64,000 nucleotides of DNA from Massilia alkalitolerans DSM 17462 (GTDB lineage Bacteria; Pseudomonadota; Gammaproteobacteria; Burkholderiales; Burkholderiaceae_D): positions 62,001 through 126,000 of the forward strand of contig NZ_ATYR01000006.1 of the NCBI RefSeq assembly GCF_000427785.1, written 5' to 3'. Below the pieces are notes generated by a model, which saw nothing but the letters and a program-made list of their open reading frames with translations, made no database searches and had not been told where the DNA came from. Within the stretch, counting starts at the first letter, position 1, and each line of letters begins with the position of its first letter. Below are positions 7,918 to 16,306 of the stretch, in pieces. The position numbers and the translations under genes are program-made.

Positions 7918-8574
7918 ATGGAACCACGTAGCGATATGAAAGAACACGAGCACCACGGCCACGCACACGGCCACGACCATGAACATGGCCACTTGCAGCA
8001 GCACCCGGGCCAGGGCCACATCGCCCCGCGCCGTCCCTCGCGCCAGGAACTGCAGCACATCCAGGGCTGGGGCGCCGACCTCGACCGCAAGAACCGGCCC
8101 GGCGTGCCGATGGAACGCACCCCGCCGCGCTTCATCAACCAGCCGGAAGGCGATCCGCCGCAGCAGCAGGAGAAGGTGGAAATTCTCGTATCGAGCGAGC
8201 GTCCGGGCATCACCCAGGTGTTCGGCACGGTGCAGCCGCCCTCGGGCCTGTCGGGCATGATCCGGCGCCTGGCCTTCAAGGCCAGCGAGAACGACATTCG
8301 CCACTGGCTGCTGTTGCTGCTGGCCGACCGCGTCAACATGGTCGAAGGCATTGCCGACGACCTGGCGCACGGGAAGGTCCCGAACGTGCTGGGCGAGATG
8401 GGCATCAAGGCTGAGATGAAGCACAACCCGGCCGGGCTGGCCAAGAAGGTGGCGATCACCGCCGCCGTGGTGGGCACGGCGGTCTACCTGATGAAGCGGC
8501 GCGACCGCGACGACGATCGCCACGAGCGCAGCCGCTACGAGGGCGACCGTTACGGCGAGCGTTATTACCGCTGA
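7918..8574 (+). CDS. His-rich N-terminus membrane-associated hypothetical protein
   Basis: A 218-residue protein I do not recognise. Residues 9-33 hold about eleven His residues in a HxH/HGH pattern (EHHGHAHGHDHEHGH), like metal-binding tails of metal transporters and chaperones. The middle is soluble, with IRHWLLLLLADRVNMVEGIADDL as an amphipathic helix. Near the C-terminus KKVAITAAVVGTAVYLM (about 179-195) is a single transmembrane segment, followed by a highly charged tail (RDRDDDRHER). It starts 9 bases after the alcohol dehydrogenase gene with GAGGAG ahead of the ATG. A role in handling zinc for that enzyme is possible but is only inference from the neighbour. Confidence 0.72.
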   Translation: MEPRSDMKEHEHHGHAHGHDHEHGHLQQHPGQGHIAPRRPSRQELQHIQGWGADLDRKNRPGVPMERTPPRFINQPEGDPPQQQEKVEILVSSERPGITQVFGTVQPPSGLSGMIRRLAFKASENDIRHWLLLLLADRVNMVEGIADDLAHGKVPNVLGEMGIKAEMKHNPAGLAKKVAITAAVVGTAVYLMKRRDRDDDRHERSRYEGDRYGERYYR

Positions 8575-8599
8575 GTCTTACGCGCTGCGATGAGCAGGG

Positions 8600-8625
8600 G
8601 CAGCAGGGCCGGGTGGGCCTGCTGC
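8600..8625. terminator. Hairpin between convergent genes
   Basis: An 8-bp stem GCAGCAGG/CCTGCTGC with a 10-base GC-rich loop lies 26 bases after the His-rich gene and 7 bases after the end of the PepSY gene on the other strand. There is no clear T-run, so it may act as a weak or Rho-assisted stop for either strand. Confidence 0.4.
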
Positions 8626-8631
8626 TTGCGC

Positions 8632-9882
8632 TCAACCGTAGCGTGGATCGTTCAGTACGGGCGACGCCTCGGTCTGCACCATCACCGGTGCGGGGCGGGG
8701 CGCTGTCACGTTGGCGGGCGCCTTGCGCTTGGCCGGCTTGCGGCGGAACTTGATCCAGACCACCAGACCGGTAATAAAGAACAGCAGGGGCGTGAGGCCC
8801 ACCACGGTGATCAGGATGCGCCCGGCCAGGCCAAACGCTTCGCCTGTGTGCAGCGGGAACAGGGTGCTGACGAACCAGTCGCCGCCGCGCGCGGTGAGCG
8901 GGTCGATGGCGCGGACTACCTCGCCGCTGCCGGCATCCACGCTCACGCGGGTGGCCCCTGCACCGTGGCGCAGTTCGCCCGGCTGGCGCACCCGCACTTC
9001 ATAGGGCTGCTCCGGCTTGGCCGGGATGCCGATGCGCGATACCCGGCCTTCAGGGTAGCGCGCCTGCGCCGCCGCCATCGCCGCGCCGGCGTCGATGCGC
9101 GGAACGTCCGTCAAGCTGGTATTCAGCGCCTTCTCGTTCTTGGTCAGCGGCGCGACCGCGCGGATGGCCGGCGTCACCCAGTCCGGCGCGTTGAAATACA
9201 CGCCCGAGAAGGCCAGCACCAGCAGCACCGGCGCCACGTAGAAGCCGGCGGCCCGGTGCAGCTGGAAGTTGAACTTGGGCCAGTTGCTGCCGCGCCGTAC
9301 CGAGATCGCATGCCAGAAGGCGGATAGCGTCATCTTCGGCCACCACACCACGATACCCGTCAGGGTCAGGAGCATCAGGGCCAGGCCCTGCACGGCAATG
9401 ACGATCTTGCCCGCTTCGCCCGCCATCAGGTAGCGGTGCAGGTGGAACAGGGTCGGCATCAGGAGCGGCCGCGACAGGCCGGCTTCGCCCCAGTTGCGCT
9501 CGCCCAGGATCGCCAGGTTGCTTGGGTCGACCATGACCTGGCGCGTCACGCCCTGCGTCCAGCTGGAATCCGGCTTCTGCGGCCGGTACCAGGCGACGTA
9601 CACGTCCCCATGCACTCCCGGCAGGAACAGGGTATCGGGCCGTCCATAGCCCGGCTCATCCTGCAAGCGCGCCATCACCGCCGCCACCTGGGCCGGGGCA
9701 GGGCGGGCTTCAAGGCCGGCGGTGGCGCCTGCGGGTGGGGCCACCCGCAGCAAACCGGGGTTGAGCCAGGCATCGAGTTCATGGCGCCAGCCGATGACGG
9801 TGCCGGTAAGCCCTTGCAGGACCAGGATGGTGCCGAAAATCAGGCCGGCCCAGAGGTGAACGGTGCGGATGAGCGGTTTCAT
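8632..9882 (-). CDS. PepSY-associated transmembrane protein (PiuB-type ferric reductase-like)
   Basis: A 416-residue inner-membrane protein of the PepSY_TM family. TM segments are near residues 9-30, 140-165, about 190-215 and 345-375, with two large periplasmic parts carrying PepSY-like sequence. Its start MKPLIRTVHLWAGL is the usual first helix with its conserved His. Members encoded beside siderophore receptors are thought to reduce or release iron at the inner membrane (FpvG/PiuB type). It diverges from a TonB-dependent receptor gene, with two Fur-like boxes in the shared 103-base gap, so both are probably repressed by Fur with iron. Confidence 0.87.
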   Translation of the reverse strand: MKPLIRTVHLWAGLIFGTILVLQGLTGTVIGWRHELDAWLNPGLLRVAPPAGATAGLEARPAPAQVAAVMARLQDEPGYGRPDTLFLPGVHGDVYVAWYRPQKPDSSWTQGVTRQVMVDPSNLAILGERNWGEAGLSRPLLMPTLFHLHRYLMAGEAGKIVIAVQGLALMLLTLTGIVVWWPKMTLSAFWHAISVRRGSNWPKFNFQLHRAAGFYVAPVLLVLAFSGVYFNAPDWVTPAIRAVAPLTKNEKALNTSLTDVPRIDAGAAMAAAQARYPEGRVSRIGIPAKPEQPYEVRVRQPGELRHGAGATRVSVDAGSGEVVRAIDPLTARGGDWFVSTLFPLHTGEAFGLAGRILITVVGLTPLLFFITGLVVWIKFRRKPAKRKAPANVTAPRPAPVMVQTEASPVLNDPRYG

Positions 9883-9903
9883 GTCGCGAATGATAACCTA
9901 AAT

Positions 9904-9916
9904 GAGAATGATTCTC
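9904..9916. promoter_or_regulatory. Fur box-like operator 1
   Basis: GAGAATGATTCTC is a perfect palindrome inside AAATGAGAATGATTCTCGAT, closely resembling the Fur consensus of GATAAT-type repeats. It is in the divergent gap 21 bases upstream of the PepSY-protein start. Confidence 0.75.
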
Positions 9917-9932
9917 GATCTTGCGTCAATAC

Positions 9933-9949
9933 ATGATAACGATTATCAT
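9933..9949. promoter_or_regulatory. Fur box-like operator 2
   Basis: ATGATAA-CGA-TTATCAT is a perfect inverted repeat of the Fur 7-1-7 type (TGATAAcgaTTATCA). It lies 36 bases before the receptor start codon, where it would cover its promoter. Confidence 0.8.
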
Positions 9950-9985
9950 TTAGGAATTCCTGCTGAGCAAGCGTATTTCGTATCC

Positions 9986-12139
9986 ATGAACAAGAACAAC
10001 TCACTTAAAACGATCCCCGCCGCCGTTGCCACCGCATGCATGTTGATGGCCCTACCCGACGCCATCGCACAAGAACAGAAGCCGCAGGAGAACAACGAGG
10101 AAAACCTCGCCTCGGTCGTGGTCACCGCCACCCGTACCGCCAAGGCCGTCGACAAGATCCCCGGCGCGGTCTCGGTGATCACCCAGCAGGAGCTGGCAAC
10201 CCAGTACCTGATCGCCGACGATCCGTCGCAGGCGCTCGCGACCTATGTGCCGGGCTATGCCCCGAGCCGCCAGAAGATGACCTCCACCGGCGAATCGCTG
10301 CGCGGCCGCCAGCCCTTGATCCTGTTCGACGGCATCCCGCAATCGAACCCGCTGCGCGCCGGCATGCGCGAAGGCTATTTTGCCGACAGCGCCATCATCG
10401 AACGCATCGAAGTCATCAACGGCGCCTCGGCCATGCAGGGCATGGGCGCGACCGGCGGCATCATCAACTACATCACCAAGACCCCGCGGGTCGAGGGCAC
10501 CACCTATACGGTGAACGCCCGCCTGGCCAGCCAGTTCGAATCCGACAACCTGGACTGGAAGACCGGCCTGACCGTCAGCCACAAGTCGGGCGACTTCGAC
10601 ATGCTGGCCTACGCCAGCGTGCAGCGCCGCGGCATGGGCTATGACGGCAGCGGCCGCCGCCTGGGCATCGACGCGGTCCAGGGCGACACCATGGATTCGC
10701 ACGGCAACGACCTGTTCGTCAAAATGGGCAGGAACTTCGGCGACCAGCGCCTGCAATTGACCCTGAACCGCTTCGACCTGGCCGGCGACGGCGACTATCG
10801 CAGCGTGCCGGGCAACCTGGCGCAAGGCCTGCCGACCAGCTCGGCGCCCGGCACGCCGATCGGCATGCCGCCGCGTAACAAGGTGCGCAGCGCCAGCCTC
10901 GACTATCGCCACAACGACCTGGCCGGCGGCACCCTCAGTGTGCAGCTGTTCGGCCACGAGTTCTCGGCACTGTACGGCGCCACCAATACCTCCACCTTCC
11001 AGGACCGCGCCATCGCCCCGGTCGGCAGCCTGTGGGACCAGTCGCAGGTGGTGACCGACAAGCGCGGTTCGCGCATCACCTGGGCGCGCCCGGACCTGCT
11101 GGTTGAAGGCCTGGAACTGACGGCCGGTGTCGACTGGCTGCAGGACAATCCCCAGCAGCGCCTGGCCGGCACCGGCCGCACTTGGGTGCCTGAGCTGAAA
11201 TTCCGCTCGCTGGCGCCCTTTACCCAGCTTGAATACGAGTTCGGCCCGGTGACCGTGCGCGGCGGCGTGCGCTTCGAGGACGCCAAGCTCGACGTCGACA
11301 CCTACACCACGCTGGCCGCCTACGGCAGCCGCCGGGTGGAGGGCGGTTCGGCCGAGTTCTCGAAAGCGGTCAAGAACATCGGCACCGTGTGGCGCTTCGC
11401 CCCGGGCTGGTCGGCCTTCGTCGGCAGCTCGGAAGGCTTCGGCCTGCCGGACGCCGGCCTGGTGCTGCGCGGCGTGGCCGTGCCGAACCAGTCGGTCTCG
11501 AGCCTGATCAGCCTGCAGCCCATCGTCACCCGCAACAACGAGGTCGGCATCAACTGGCGCGGACCCAGGGGCCAGTTCGGCCTGTCGCGCTACGATTCGC
11601 GCTCCAAACTCGGCAGCGTGATCCGCATTACCTCGGCCGGCATCGGCCTGGTCGAGCGCGTGCCGACCACGGTCAAGGGCTGGGAAGCGAACGCCGAATG
11701 GCGCCCGAGCAAGGAGTGGAGCGTGTTCGGCACCTGGGCCACCCTTGACGGCAAGACCGCCGCCGCCCAAGGCGCGCCGATGGACCTCGACCTGGGCGCC
11801 CGTTCGCAGGGTCCGGACAAGTCGGTCCTGGGCGCCAACTGGACATTCCGCCCGCAAGCCCAGCTGCGCCTGCAGGCCACCCACCTGCGCGACCGCGACA
11901 TCAACATCGGCCGCCGCGTCGGCACCAGCAACCTGGAAGAGCACTTCAAGGGCTACACCCTGGTCGATGCCGCCCTGACCTGGGACAGCGCCTACGGCCG
12001 CTTCGGCCTGAGCCTCGAGAACATGTTTGACAAGTACTACGTCGGCTACTACTCGCAGTCGGCGTCGAGCGTGGACGTGAACGCCACCTATGCCGGCCGT
12101 GGCCGCACCCTGGCCCTGAGCTGGAACCGCAGCTTCTAA
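9986..12139 (+). CDS. TonB-dependent siderophore/iron receptor
   Basis: A 717-residue outer-membrane receptor. The signal peptide (residues 1-28) ends in DAIAQ, and the plug begins at VVVTATRTAKAVDKIPGAV and contains INGASAMQGMGATGGIINYITK. The beta-barrel ends in the aromatic C-terminus LALSWNRSF, typical for BAM-dependent insertion. It takes up a ferric chelate using TonB energy; FecA/FhuE-like relatives suggest a siderophore, with specificity unknown. The ATG at 9986 gives a proper signal peptide, whereas the frame is open 84 bases further up through a Fur box. No strong Shine-Dalgarno is present. Iron control by Fur is inferred from the upstream boxes. Confidence 0.9.
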   Translation: MNKNNSLKTIPAAVATACMLMALPDAIAQEQKPQENNEENLASVVVTATRTAKAVDKIPGAVSVITQQELATQYLIADDPSQALATYVPGYAPSRQKMTSTGESLRGRQPLILFDGIPQSNPLRAGMREGYFADSAIIERIEVINGASAMQGMGATGGIINYITKTPRVEGTTYTVNARLASQFESDNLDWKTGLTVSHKSGDFDMLAYASVQRRGMGYDGSGRRLGIDAVQGDTMDSHGNDLFVKMGRNFGDQRLQLTLNRFDLAGDGDYRSVPGNLAQGLPTSSAPGTPIGMPPRNKVRSASLDYRHNDLAGGTLSVQLFGHEFSALYGATNTSTFQDRAIAPVGSLWDQSQVVTDKRGSRITWARPDLLVEGLELTAGVDWLQDNPQQRLAGTGRTWVPELKFRSLAPFTQLEYEFGPVTVRGGVRFEDAKLDVDTYTTLAAYGSRRVEGGSAEFSKAVKNIGTVWRFAPGWSAFVGSSEGFGLPDAGLVLRGVAVPNQSVSSLISLQPIVTRNNEVGINWRGPRGQFGLSRYDSRSKLGSVIRITSAGIGLVERVPTTVKGWEANAEWRPSKEWSVFGTWATLDGKTAAAQGAPMDLDLGARSQGPDKSVLGANWTFRPQAQLRLQATHLRDRDINIGRRVGTSNLEEHFKGYTLVDAALTWDSAYGRFGLSLENMFDKYYVGYYSQSASSVDVNATYAGRGRTLALSWNRSF

Positions 12140-12154
12140 GCACGCCAGGCCGCG

Positions 12155-12170
12155 GGCAGGCCGGCCTGCC
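12155..12170. terminator. GC-rich palindrome after the TonB receptor gene
   Basis: GGCAGGCC-GGCCTGCC is a perfect 16-base palindrome 16 bases after the receptor stop, in a region of further partial copies (GCCTGCC). No T-run follows. It is a possible weak terminator or a recombination-prone repeat. Confidence 0.35.
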
Positions 12171-12281
12171 GCCAGCCTGCCTGCATGAGCGTTGCGCTCA
12201 AGCAAATACTTTCTGCTGAGCTCGTCCAAACTGTCCGGTGGGCGGTCCATCCCAGGACCGCGTTTCCACGATGGGGACGAA

Positions 12282-14081
12282 ATGAGAACGCACACCACCT
12301 TCCCGGCAGCGCTGCTCGGCGCCGCCCTGCTGTTCCTGGCGCCGGCGCAGTCCCTCCATGCGGCTCCGATGATGAGCCCGCCCACGACGCTGAGCGCATC
12401 CGTCAAATCCGCGCTGCTGGCCCAGCTGGCGGCGCAGCGCCAGGCCAAGGGCCTGGACGCCGACCACCATTACCGCATCACGGCCCAGCATCCGGGCGCG
12501 GGCGGCACCCAGATCGTGCGCGCGACCCACACCTGGAAGGGCCTGCGCGTGTTCGGTTCGGAATCCGTGGTGGTGCTCGACAAGTCCCTGAAGATCCTGT
12601 CCGAGTCAAGCTCCGAGCGCCGCCAGCACCTCGGCACCGGCAGCGCCAACCGGCTCGGCGCGCTCACCGCGAGCTTCAGCGTCCAGCCGCAGATCAACAG
12701 CCGTGCGGCGATCGCGGCGGCGCTGGCCTCGCTGGCGCCCGCCTTCGGCCAGAATCCGGTGACCGTGGCCAAGCCGACCGCCGAACTGCTGATCTACCCG
12801 GTAATGCGGATGCAGCGTGTGGTCGGCGCCGGCGCCAAGGAAGAAGCGGAGCTGAACGCCCTCGACGTGCAGGACGTGGTCGAGCGCTACGAGCTGGCCT
12901 ACCTGGTGCGCACCCGCCTGCGCGTGGGCGACCAGCCGGTCTACCACGACAGCATCGTCAGCGCCAGGGACGGCGCCATCCTCGACCAGTGGAGCATGGT
13001 GCAGACCGTGGTCGGCGTGGGGAAGAGCCAGTACAACGGCGAGGTCCCGATCAGCACCACGCTGGCGAACGGCGTCTGCCAGATGCTCGACCCCGAGCGC
13101 GGCAAGGGCGGCACCTTCGGCGCGATGGCGATCACCAATGCCAACAACGGCAGCAGCGCCGGCAAGGTGTATACTAATGCCACCAACGTCTGGGGCGACG
13201 GCAAGCAGTTCGAGGGCGGCAGCACCACCGGGGCGAACGGCCAGACCGCGGCCGTGAACGCGCTGTGGGGCCTGATGAACACCTACGACGCCCACAAGAA
13301 CGTGCTGGGCTGGCTCTCGCTCGACGGCAAGAACACCGCGACCTACATCGCCGCCCACGTCAACCGCGGCTACGACAACGCCTACTACAGCGACACCTGC
13401 AAGTGCATGTTCATCGGCGACGGCACCTACTTCACCAGCCTGGGGGCGATCGACGTGGTCGGCCACGAGATGGGACACGGCATCACCGCCTCGACCTCGG
13501 ACCTGATCTACAGCGGCGAATCGGGCGGCCTGAACGAATCGAGCTCGGACATCTCGGGCGAGGTGGTGGAAGCCTATGCGCGCGCCGGCGGCAAGGGAGA
13601 CAAATTCCCGGAAGAGGGCAATGACTGGCAGCTGGGCACAGAGATCAGCCGCAACGCCACGCCGCTGCGCTGGATGTACCGCCCGAGCAAGGACGGTAGC
13701 AGCCCGGACGCCTGGAGCACCTCGCTGCGCCGCCTCGACGTGCACTACAGCAGCGGGCCGAACAACCGCATGTTCTACTTCCTGTCACGCGGCTCGAAGG
13801 CCGACACTGCCGGCGACTACTACAGCAAGTACCTGGTGAAGCAGCCGAGCGCGATGACCGGCATCGGCATGGACAAGGCCTTCCGCATCTGGTTCCATGC
13901 GAATACCACCAAGTTCACGTCCTCGACCAACTACGCCGATGCGCGCGCGAAGATGATCGAGGCGGCCGAGGAGCTGTACGGCAAGGCCAGCGTCGAATCG
14001 GTAGCGGTGCAGCGCGCCTACGCCGCCATCAACGTCGGCGCGGACGTCGACGAGCCGGGCGCCGTGGCCACGCCTTACTGA
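12282..14081 (+). CDS. M4 (thermolysin) family secreted metalloprotease
   Basis: A 599-residue zinc protease. The signal peptide (1-27, ending LHAAP) is followed by a long propeptide with FTP and PepSY-like regions (about 30-230), which acts as chaperone and inhibitor until cleaved. The catalytic domain has HEMGH with zinc ligands His395 and His399 and general base Glu396. NESSSD carries the third ligand Glu419, and DVHYSSGPNNRMFY holds the transition-state His. The length fits griselysin/elastase-like M4 enzymes. It lacks an obvious C-terminal PPC domain. The ATG is chosen because it opens the signal peptide and has GGGGA ahead. The gene converges with the M23 gene, the two ends overlapping by 7 bases. 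Confidence 0.92.
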   Translation: MRTHTTFPAALLGAALLFLAPAQSLHAAPMMSPPTTLSASVKSALLAQLAAQRQAKGLDADHHYRITAQHPGAGGTQIVRATHTWKGLRVFGSESVVVLDKSLKILSESSSERRQHLGTGSANRLGALTASFSVQPQINSRAAIAAALASLAPAFGQNPVTVAKPTAELLIYPVMRMQRVVGAGAKEEAELNALDVQDVVERYELAYLVRTRLRVGDQPVYHDSIVSARDGAILDQWSMVQTVVGVGKSQYNGEVPISTTLANGVCQMLDPERGKGGTFGAMAITNANNGSSAGKVYTNATNVWGDGKQFEGGSTTGANGQTAAVNALWGLMNTYDAHKNVLGWLSLDGKNTATYIAAHVNRGYDNAYYSDTCKCMFIGDGTYFTSLGAIDVVGHEMGHGITASTSDLIYSGESGGLNESSSDISGEVVEAYARAGGKGDKFPEEGNDWQLGTEISRNATPLRWMYRPSKDGSSPDAWSTSLRRLDVHYSSGPNNRMFYFLSRGSKADTAGDYYSKYLVKQPSAMTGIGMDKAFRIWFHANTTKFTSSTNYADARAKMIEAAEELYGKASVESVAVQRAYAAINVGADVDEPGAVATPY

Positions 14082-14797
14082 GCGGCGACGGTCTGCCCGT
14101 CCGTCATCAGGGGAAAGGGATTCAGTGGCGTCCCTGTCCACCACTGCTTTTCCGGCGTCAGCTCGAACACGGCGAAGTGCAGGTGCGGCGCGTTTGGATC
14201 GGAATTGCCGGTCACGCCGACATAGCCGATCACGTCGCCGCGCTTGACGTCCATGCCTTCCTTGATGCCGTCGGCGTAGCGCTCCAGGTGCGCGTAGTAA
14301 TAGGCGTACTTTTCGCTCGGGTCGAACTGGTACAGCGTGGTGCCGCCCGGCTTACTCGTGAACAGCTTGGCCACCTTGCCGTCGGCGGCGGCCAGCACCG
14401 GCGTGCCTTTCGGCGCCATGATGTCGAGCGCCTCATGGTGACGCTGGGTGCCGCGCGGCTGGTCGTAGGTGTCGCTGAGGTTGGCGAGCTTGATGCCCTG
14501 CACCGGCACCAGCAGCTTGCCATGGACGGCGGCGGCTACCGCATCGGCCGGCGACTGCGGGCCGGACGCGCCCACTGCAGGGGAGGGAGGACGCAGCGGC
14601 AGGTCGAATTCGCTCAGGTCGGCCTGGATGCTCGGCGGACCCGGCAGCTGTGGATCGATCTGTGCCGCCGGCACGCCGGCAGCCGGCGGCGCGGTGGCCA
14701 CACTTGGCGCCGGCTCGTCGGGCACGGCACGCAACATCACGAACAGGCCGCCGGCGCCGACCAGCACGCCGAGCAGGAAGGTCATTAACCATCTCAT
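14075..14797 (-). CDS. M23-family peptidase (LytM-type endopeptidase)
   Basis: A 240-residue envelope enzyme with an N-terminal hydrophobic anchor (residues 4-23), a Pro/Ala-rich linker (27-90) and a C-terminal LytM domain. Zinc ligands are visible as HxxxD (His121 and Asp125 in RHHEALD) and HLH (His205/His207). All motif residues are present, so it is probably active in cutting peptidoglycan cross-links in the periplasm, unlike degenerate EnvC/NlpD-type activators. The next gene upstream on the same strand is an L,D-transpeptidase, ending 27 bases before this start, so both cell-wall enzymes are likely co-transcribed. Confidence 0.88.
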   Translation of the reverse strand: MRWLMTFLLGVLVGAGGLFVMLRAVPDEPAPSVATAPPAAGVPAAQIDPQLPGPPSIQADLSEFDLPLRPPSPAVGASGPQSPADAVAAAVHGKLLVPVQGIKLANLSDTYDQPRGTQRHHEALDIMAPKGTPVLAAADGKVAKLFTSKPGGTTLYQFDPSEKYAYYYAHLERYADGIKEGMDVKRGDVIGYVGVTGNSDPNAPHLHFAVFELTPEKQWWTGTPLNPFPLMTDGQTVAAQ

Positions 14798-14824
14798 GTC
14801 ATCCTCCGTTGGGGGTTAATCCAA

Positions 14825-15859
14825 TCAGCTCTCCAGCACCACCTCCAGGCCCGCGCTGACCGCGCCCGCCACTTCGGCGGCGCTCCAGTTGGTCAGGCGG
14901 ATGCAGCCGTGCGACTCGGTCTTGCCGACGTGGCCGGGCACCGGCGTGCCATGGATGCCGTAGTGCTCCTTCGACAGGTCGATCCAGACCACGCCGACCG
15001 GGTTGTTCGGTCCCGGCGGCACCTTGGCCTTCTTGTCGCCCGGCTCGGCGTCCCAGAACAGCTTCGGGTTGTAATGGTAGGTCGGGTTGGCGTGCACGCC
15101 ATTGATCTTCCAGGTGCCGATCGGCAGCGGATCGTTGGAACTGCCGGTCGAGACCGGGTACTGCGCAATCAGGCCACCGGCCGCGTCGAACAACTGCAGC
15201 ACCTTCGGTCCTTCCTTGACCACCACTTTCGCGGCCTTCGGCAGCGGCTGCTTGCCGTGGACGTTGGGGACGACGATCTGCTCGCCGGCGCGGCCGAAGT
15301 CCTTGCCGGGGTTCAGGCGTTCCAGCATGGCCGGCTTGGCGTGGAATTTCTCGCCCAGGCCTTCGAGCACGTTGGCATAGCCCAGTTCGGGCATCTTGGC
15401 CTTTTCCATCATGTCGTTCGGCACGGGGCGGAACGGACCGGCCACGTCGGCGTCGACCAGGGTATAGGTGACCAGGTGCGGGCTGTTGTCGGCATTCAGC
15501 GCCTCCCAGGTGGCGGCATCGAGCTTGCCGGTGACCGGCAGCTTGCGCATCGCCTGGAAGGTGTTCAGGGCCTGGCGCATGTTGGAACCGTAGGCGCCGT
15601 CGATCTCGCCGGGCGACAGGTTGGCGCGGTCCAGCAGAACCTGGGCGCGCAGGTTGCGTTCGAATTCGGCCTTTTTTGCGGCGGCCGGATCCACCGGTGC
15701 GCCGGCCTGGACAGGCGCCTGTCCCTGCGGCGCCGGCGCTTGCTGCTGCTGTGCAGGCGCGGGAGCGGCGGGCGTCAGTGACGCTTGCTGTGCGTGGGCC
15801 AGGGAAAGGGTGCCCAGCAGGGCAGCCACGAGGAGGGGGAGGGCGTGCGATTTACTCAT
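14825..15859 (-). CDS. L,D-transpeptidase (YkuD) with peptidoglycan-binding domain
   Basis: A 344-residue exported protein. The signal peptide (1-22, ending AHAQ) is followed by a Gln/Pro/Ala-rich linker. A peptidoglycan-binding domain follows at about 65-110 (DRANLSPGEIDGAYGSNMRQ), then a YkuD catalytic domain (about 230-344). The catalytic signature HGTPVPGHVGKTESHGCIRL has the nucleophilic Cys and conserved His, Ser and Arg. Such enzymes form 3-3 cross-links or attach lipoproteins to peptidoglycan in the periplasm. The ATG of MSKSHALPL is preferred over one five codons upstream because it starts the signal peptide. It leads the unit with the M23 gene. Confidence 0.9.
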   Translation of the reverse strand: MSKSHALPLLVAALLGTLSLAHAQQASLTPAAPAPAQQQQAPAPQGQAPVQAGAPVDPAAAKKAEFERNLRAQVLLDRANLSPGEIDGAYGSNMRQALNTFQAMRKLPVTGKLDAATWEALNADNSPHLVTYTLVDADVAGPFRPVPNDMMEKAKMPELGYANVLEGLGEKFHAKPAMLERLNPGKDFGRAGEQIVVPNVHGKQPLPKAAKVVVKEGPKVLQLFDAAGGLIAQYPVSTGSSNDPLPIGTWKINGVHANPTYHYNPKLFWDAEPGDKKAKVPPGPNNPVGVVWIDLSKEHYGIHGTPVPGHVGKTESHGCIRLTNWSAAEVAGAVSAGLEVVLES

Positions 15860-15983
15860 TTTGGTTTCCTGCAATGCTTGCTTTTGGAAACCTCAGGGTA
15901 GGCCTGCGGCCGTACCGGGTCTGTGCGAGAACGAACTCAAGCGGCCGGGGTCGGTTACCACCGGGCCGCGCTACAATCCCTGC

Positions 15984-16283
15984 ATGCCAACTCACACCAT
16001 CGTGCTCGAGCCCAGCGGTTTTACCTGCGAGGCGGACGAGGACACCAGCATCCTCCACGCTTTCGAAGCGGCCGGCATCGAGCTGCCCAATTCCTGCCGC
16101 AACGGCACCTGCCGCACCTGCATTTGCCGGGTGCGCAGCGGCGAGGCCGCGCATCGGATCGAGTGGCCGGGGCTTTCCTTTGACGAGAAACGCGAGGGCT
16201 ACATCCTGGCCTGCGTAGCGGTGGCGCGCAGCGACCTGGTGATCGAGGCGCCGGTGGCGCGCCGCATCGTCTGGGGCGATTGA
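15984..16283 (+). CDS. Plant-type [2Fe-2S] ferredoxin
   Basis: A 99-residue electron carrier. The cluster ligands Cys38, Cys43, Cys46 (CRNGTCRTC) and Cys77 (ILACVAV) have the C-x4-C-x2-C-x~30-C spacing of plant-type ferredoxins. The strand EPSGFTCEADEDTSILHAF fits the beta-grasp fold. It stands alone, with no reductase or oxygenase next to it, so its redox partner is unknown. Similar orphan ferredoxins are common in Oxalobacteraceae. It runs toward the hydrolase gene, with 23 bases between stops. Confidence 0.88.
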   Translation: MPTHTIVLEPSGFTCEADEDTSILHAFEAAGIELPNSCRNGTCRTCICRVRSGEAAHRIEWPGLSFDEKREGYILACVAVARSDLVIEAPVARRIVWGD

Positions 16284-16306
16284 GAGCGAAAGCCTGTCAA
16301 TCCGCA

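Noticed and set aside
10052-12448. 798-codon minus-strand open frame opposite the TonB receptor
   Set aside because: High-GC shadow frame; the plus strand encodes a clear receptor with signal peptide, plug and barrel end. The antisense protein is Ala/Gly/Val/Arg-rich without motifs.
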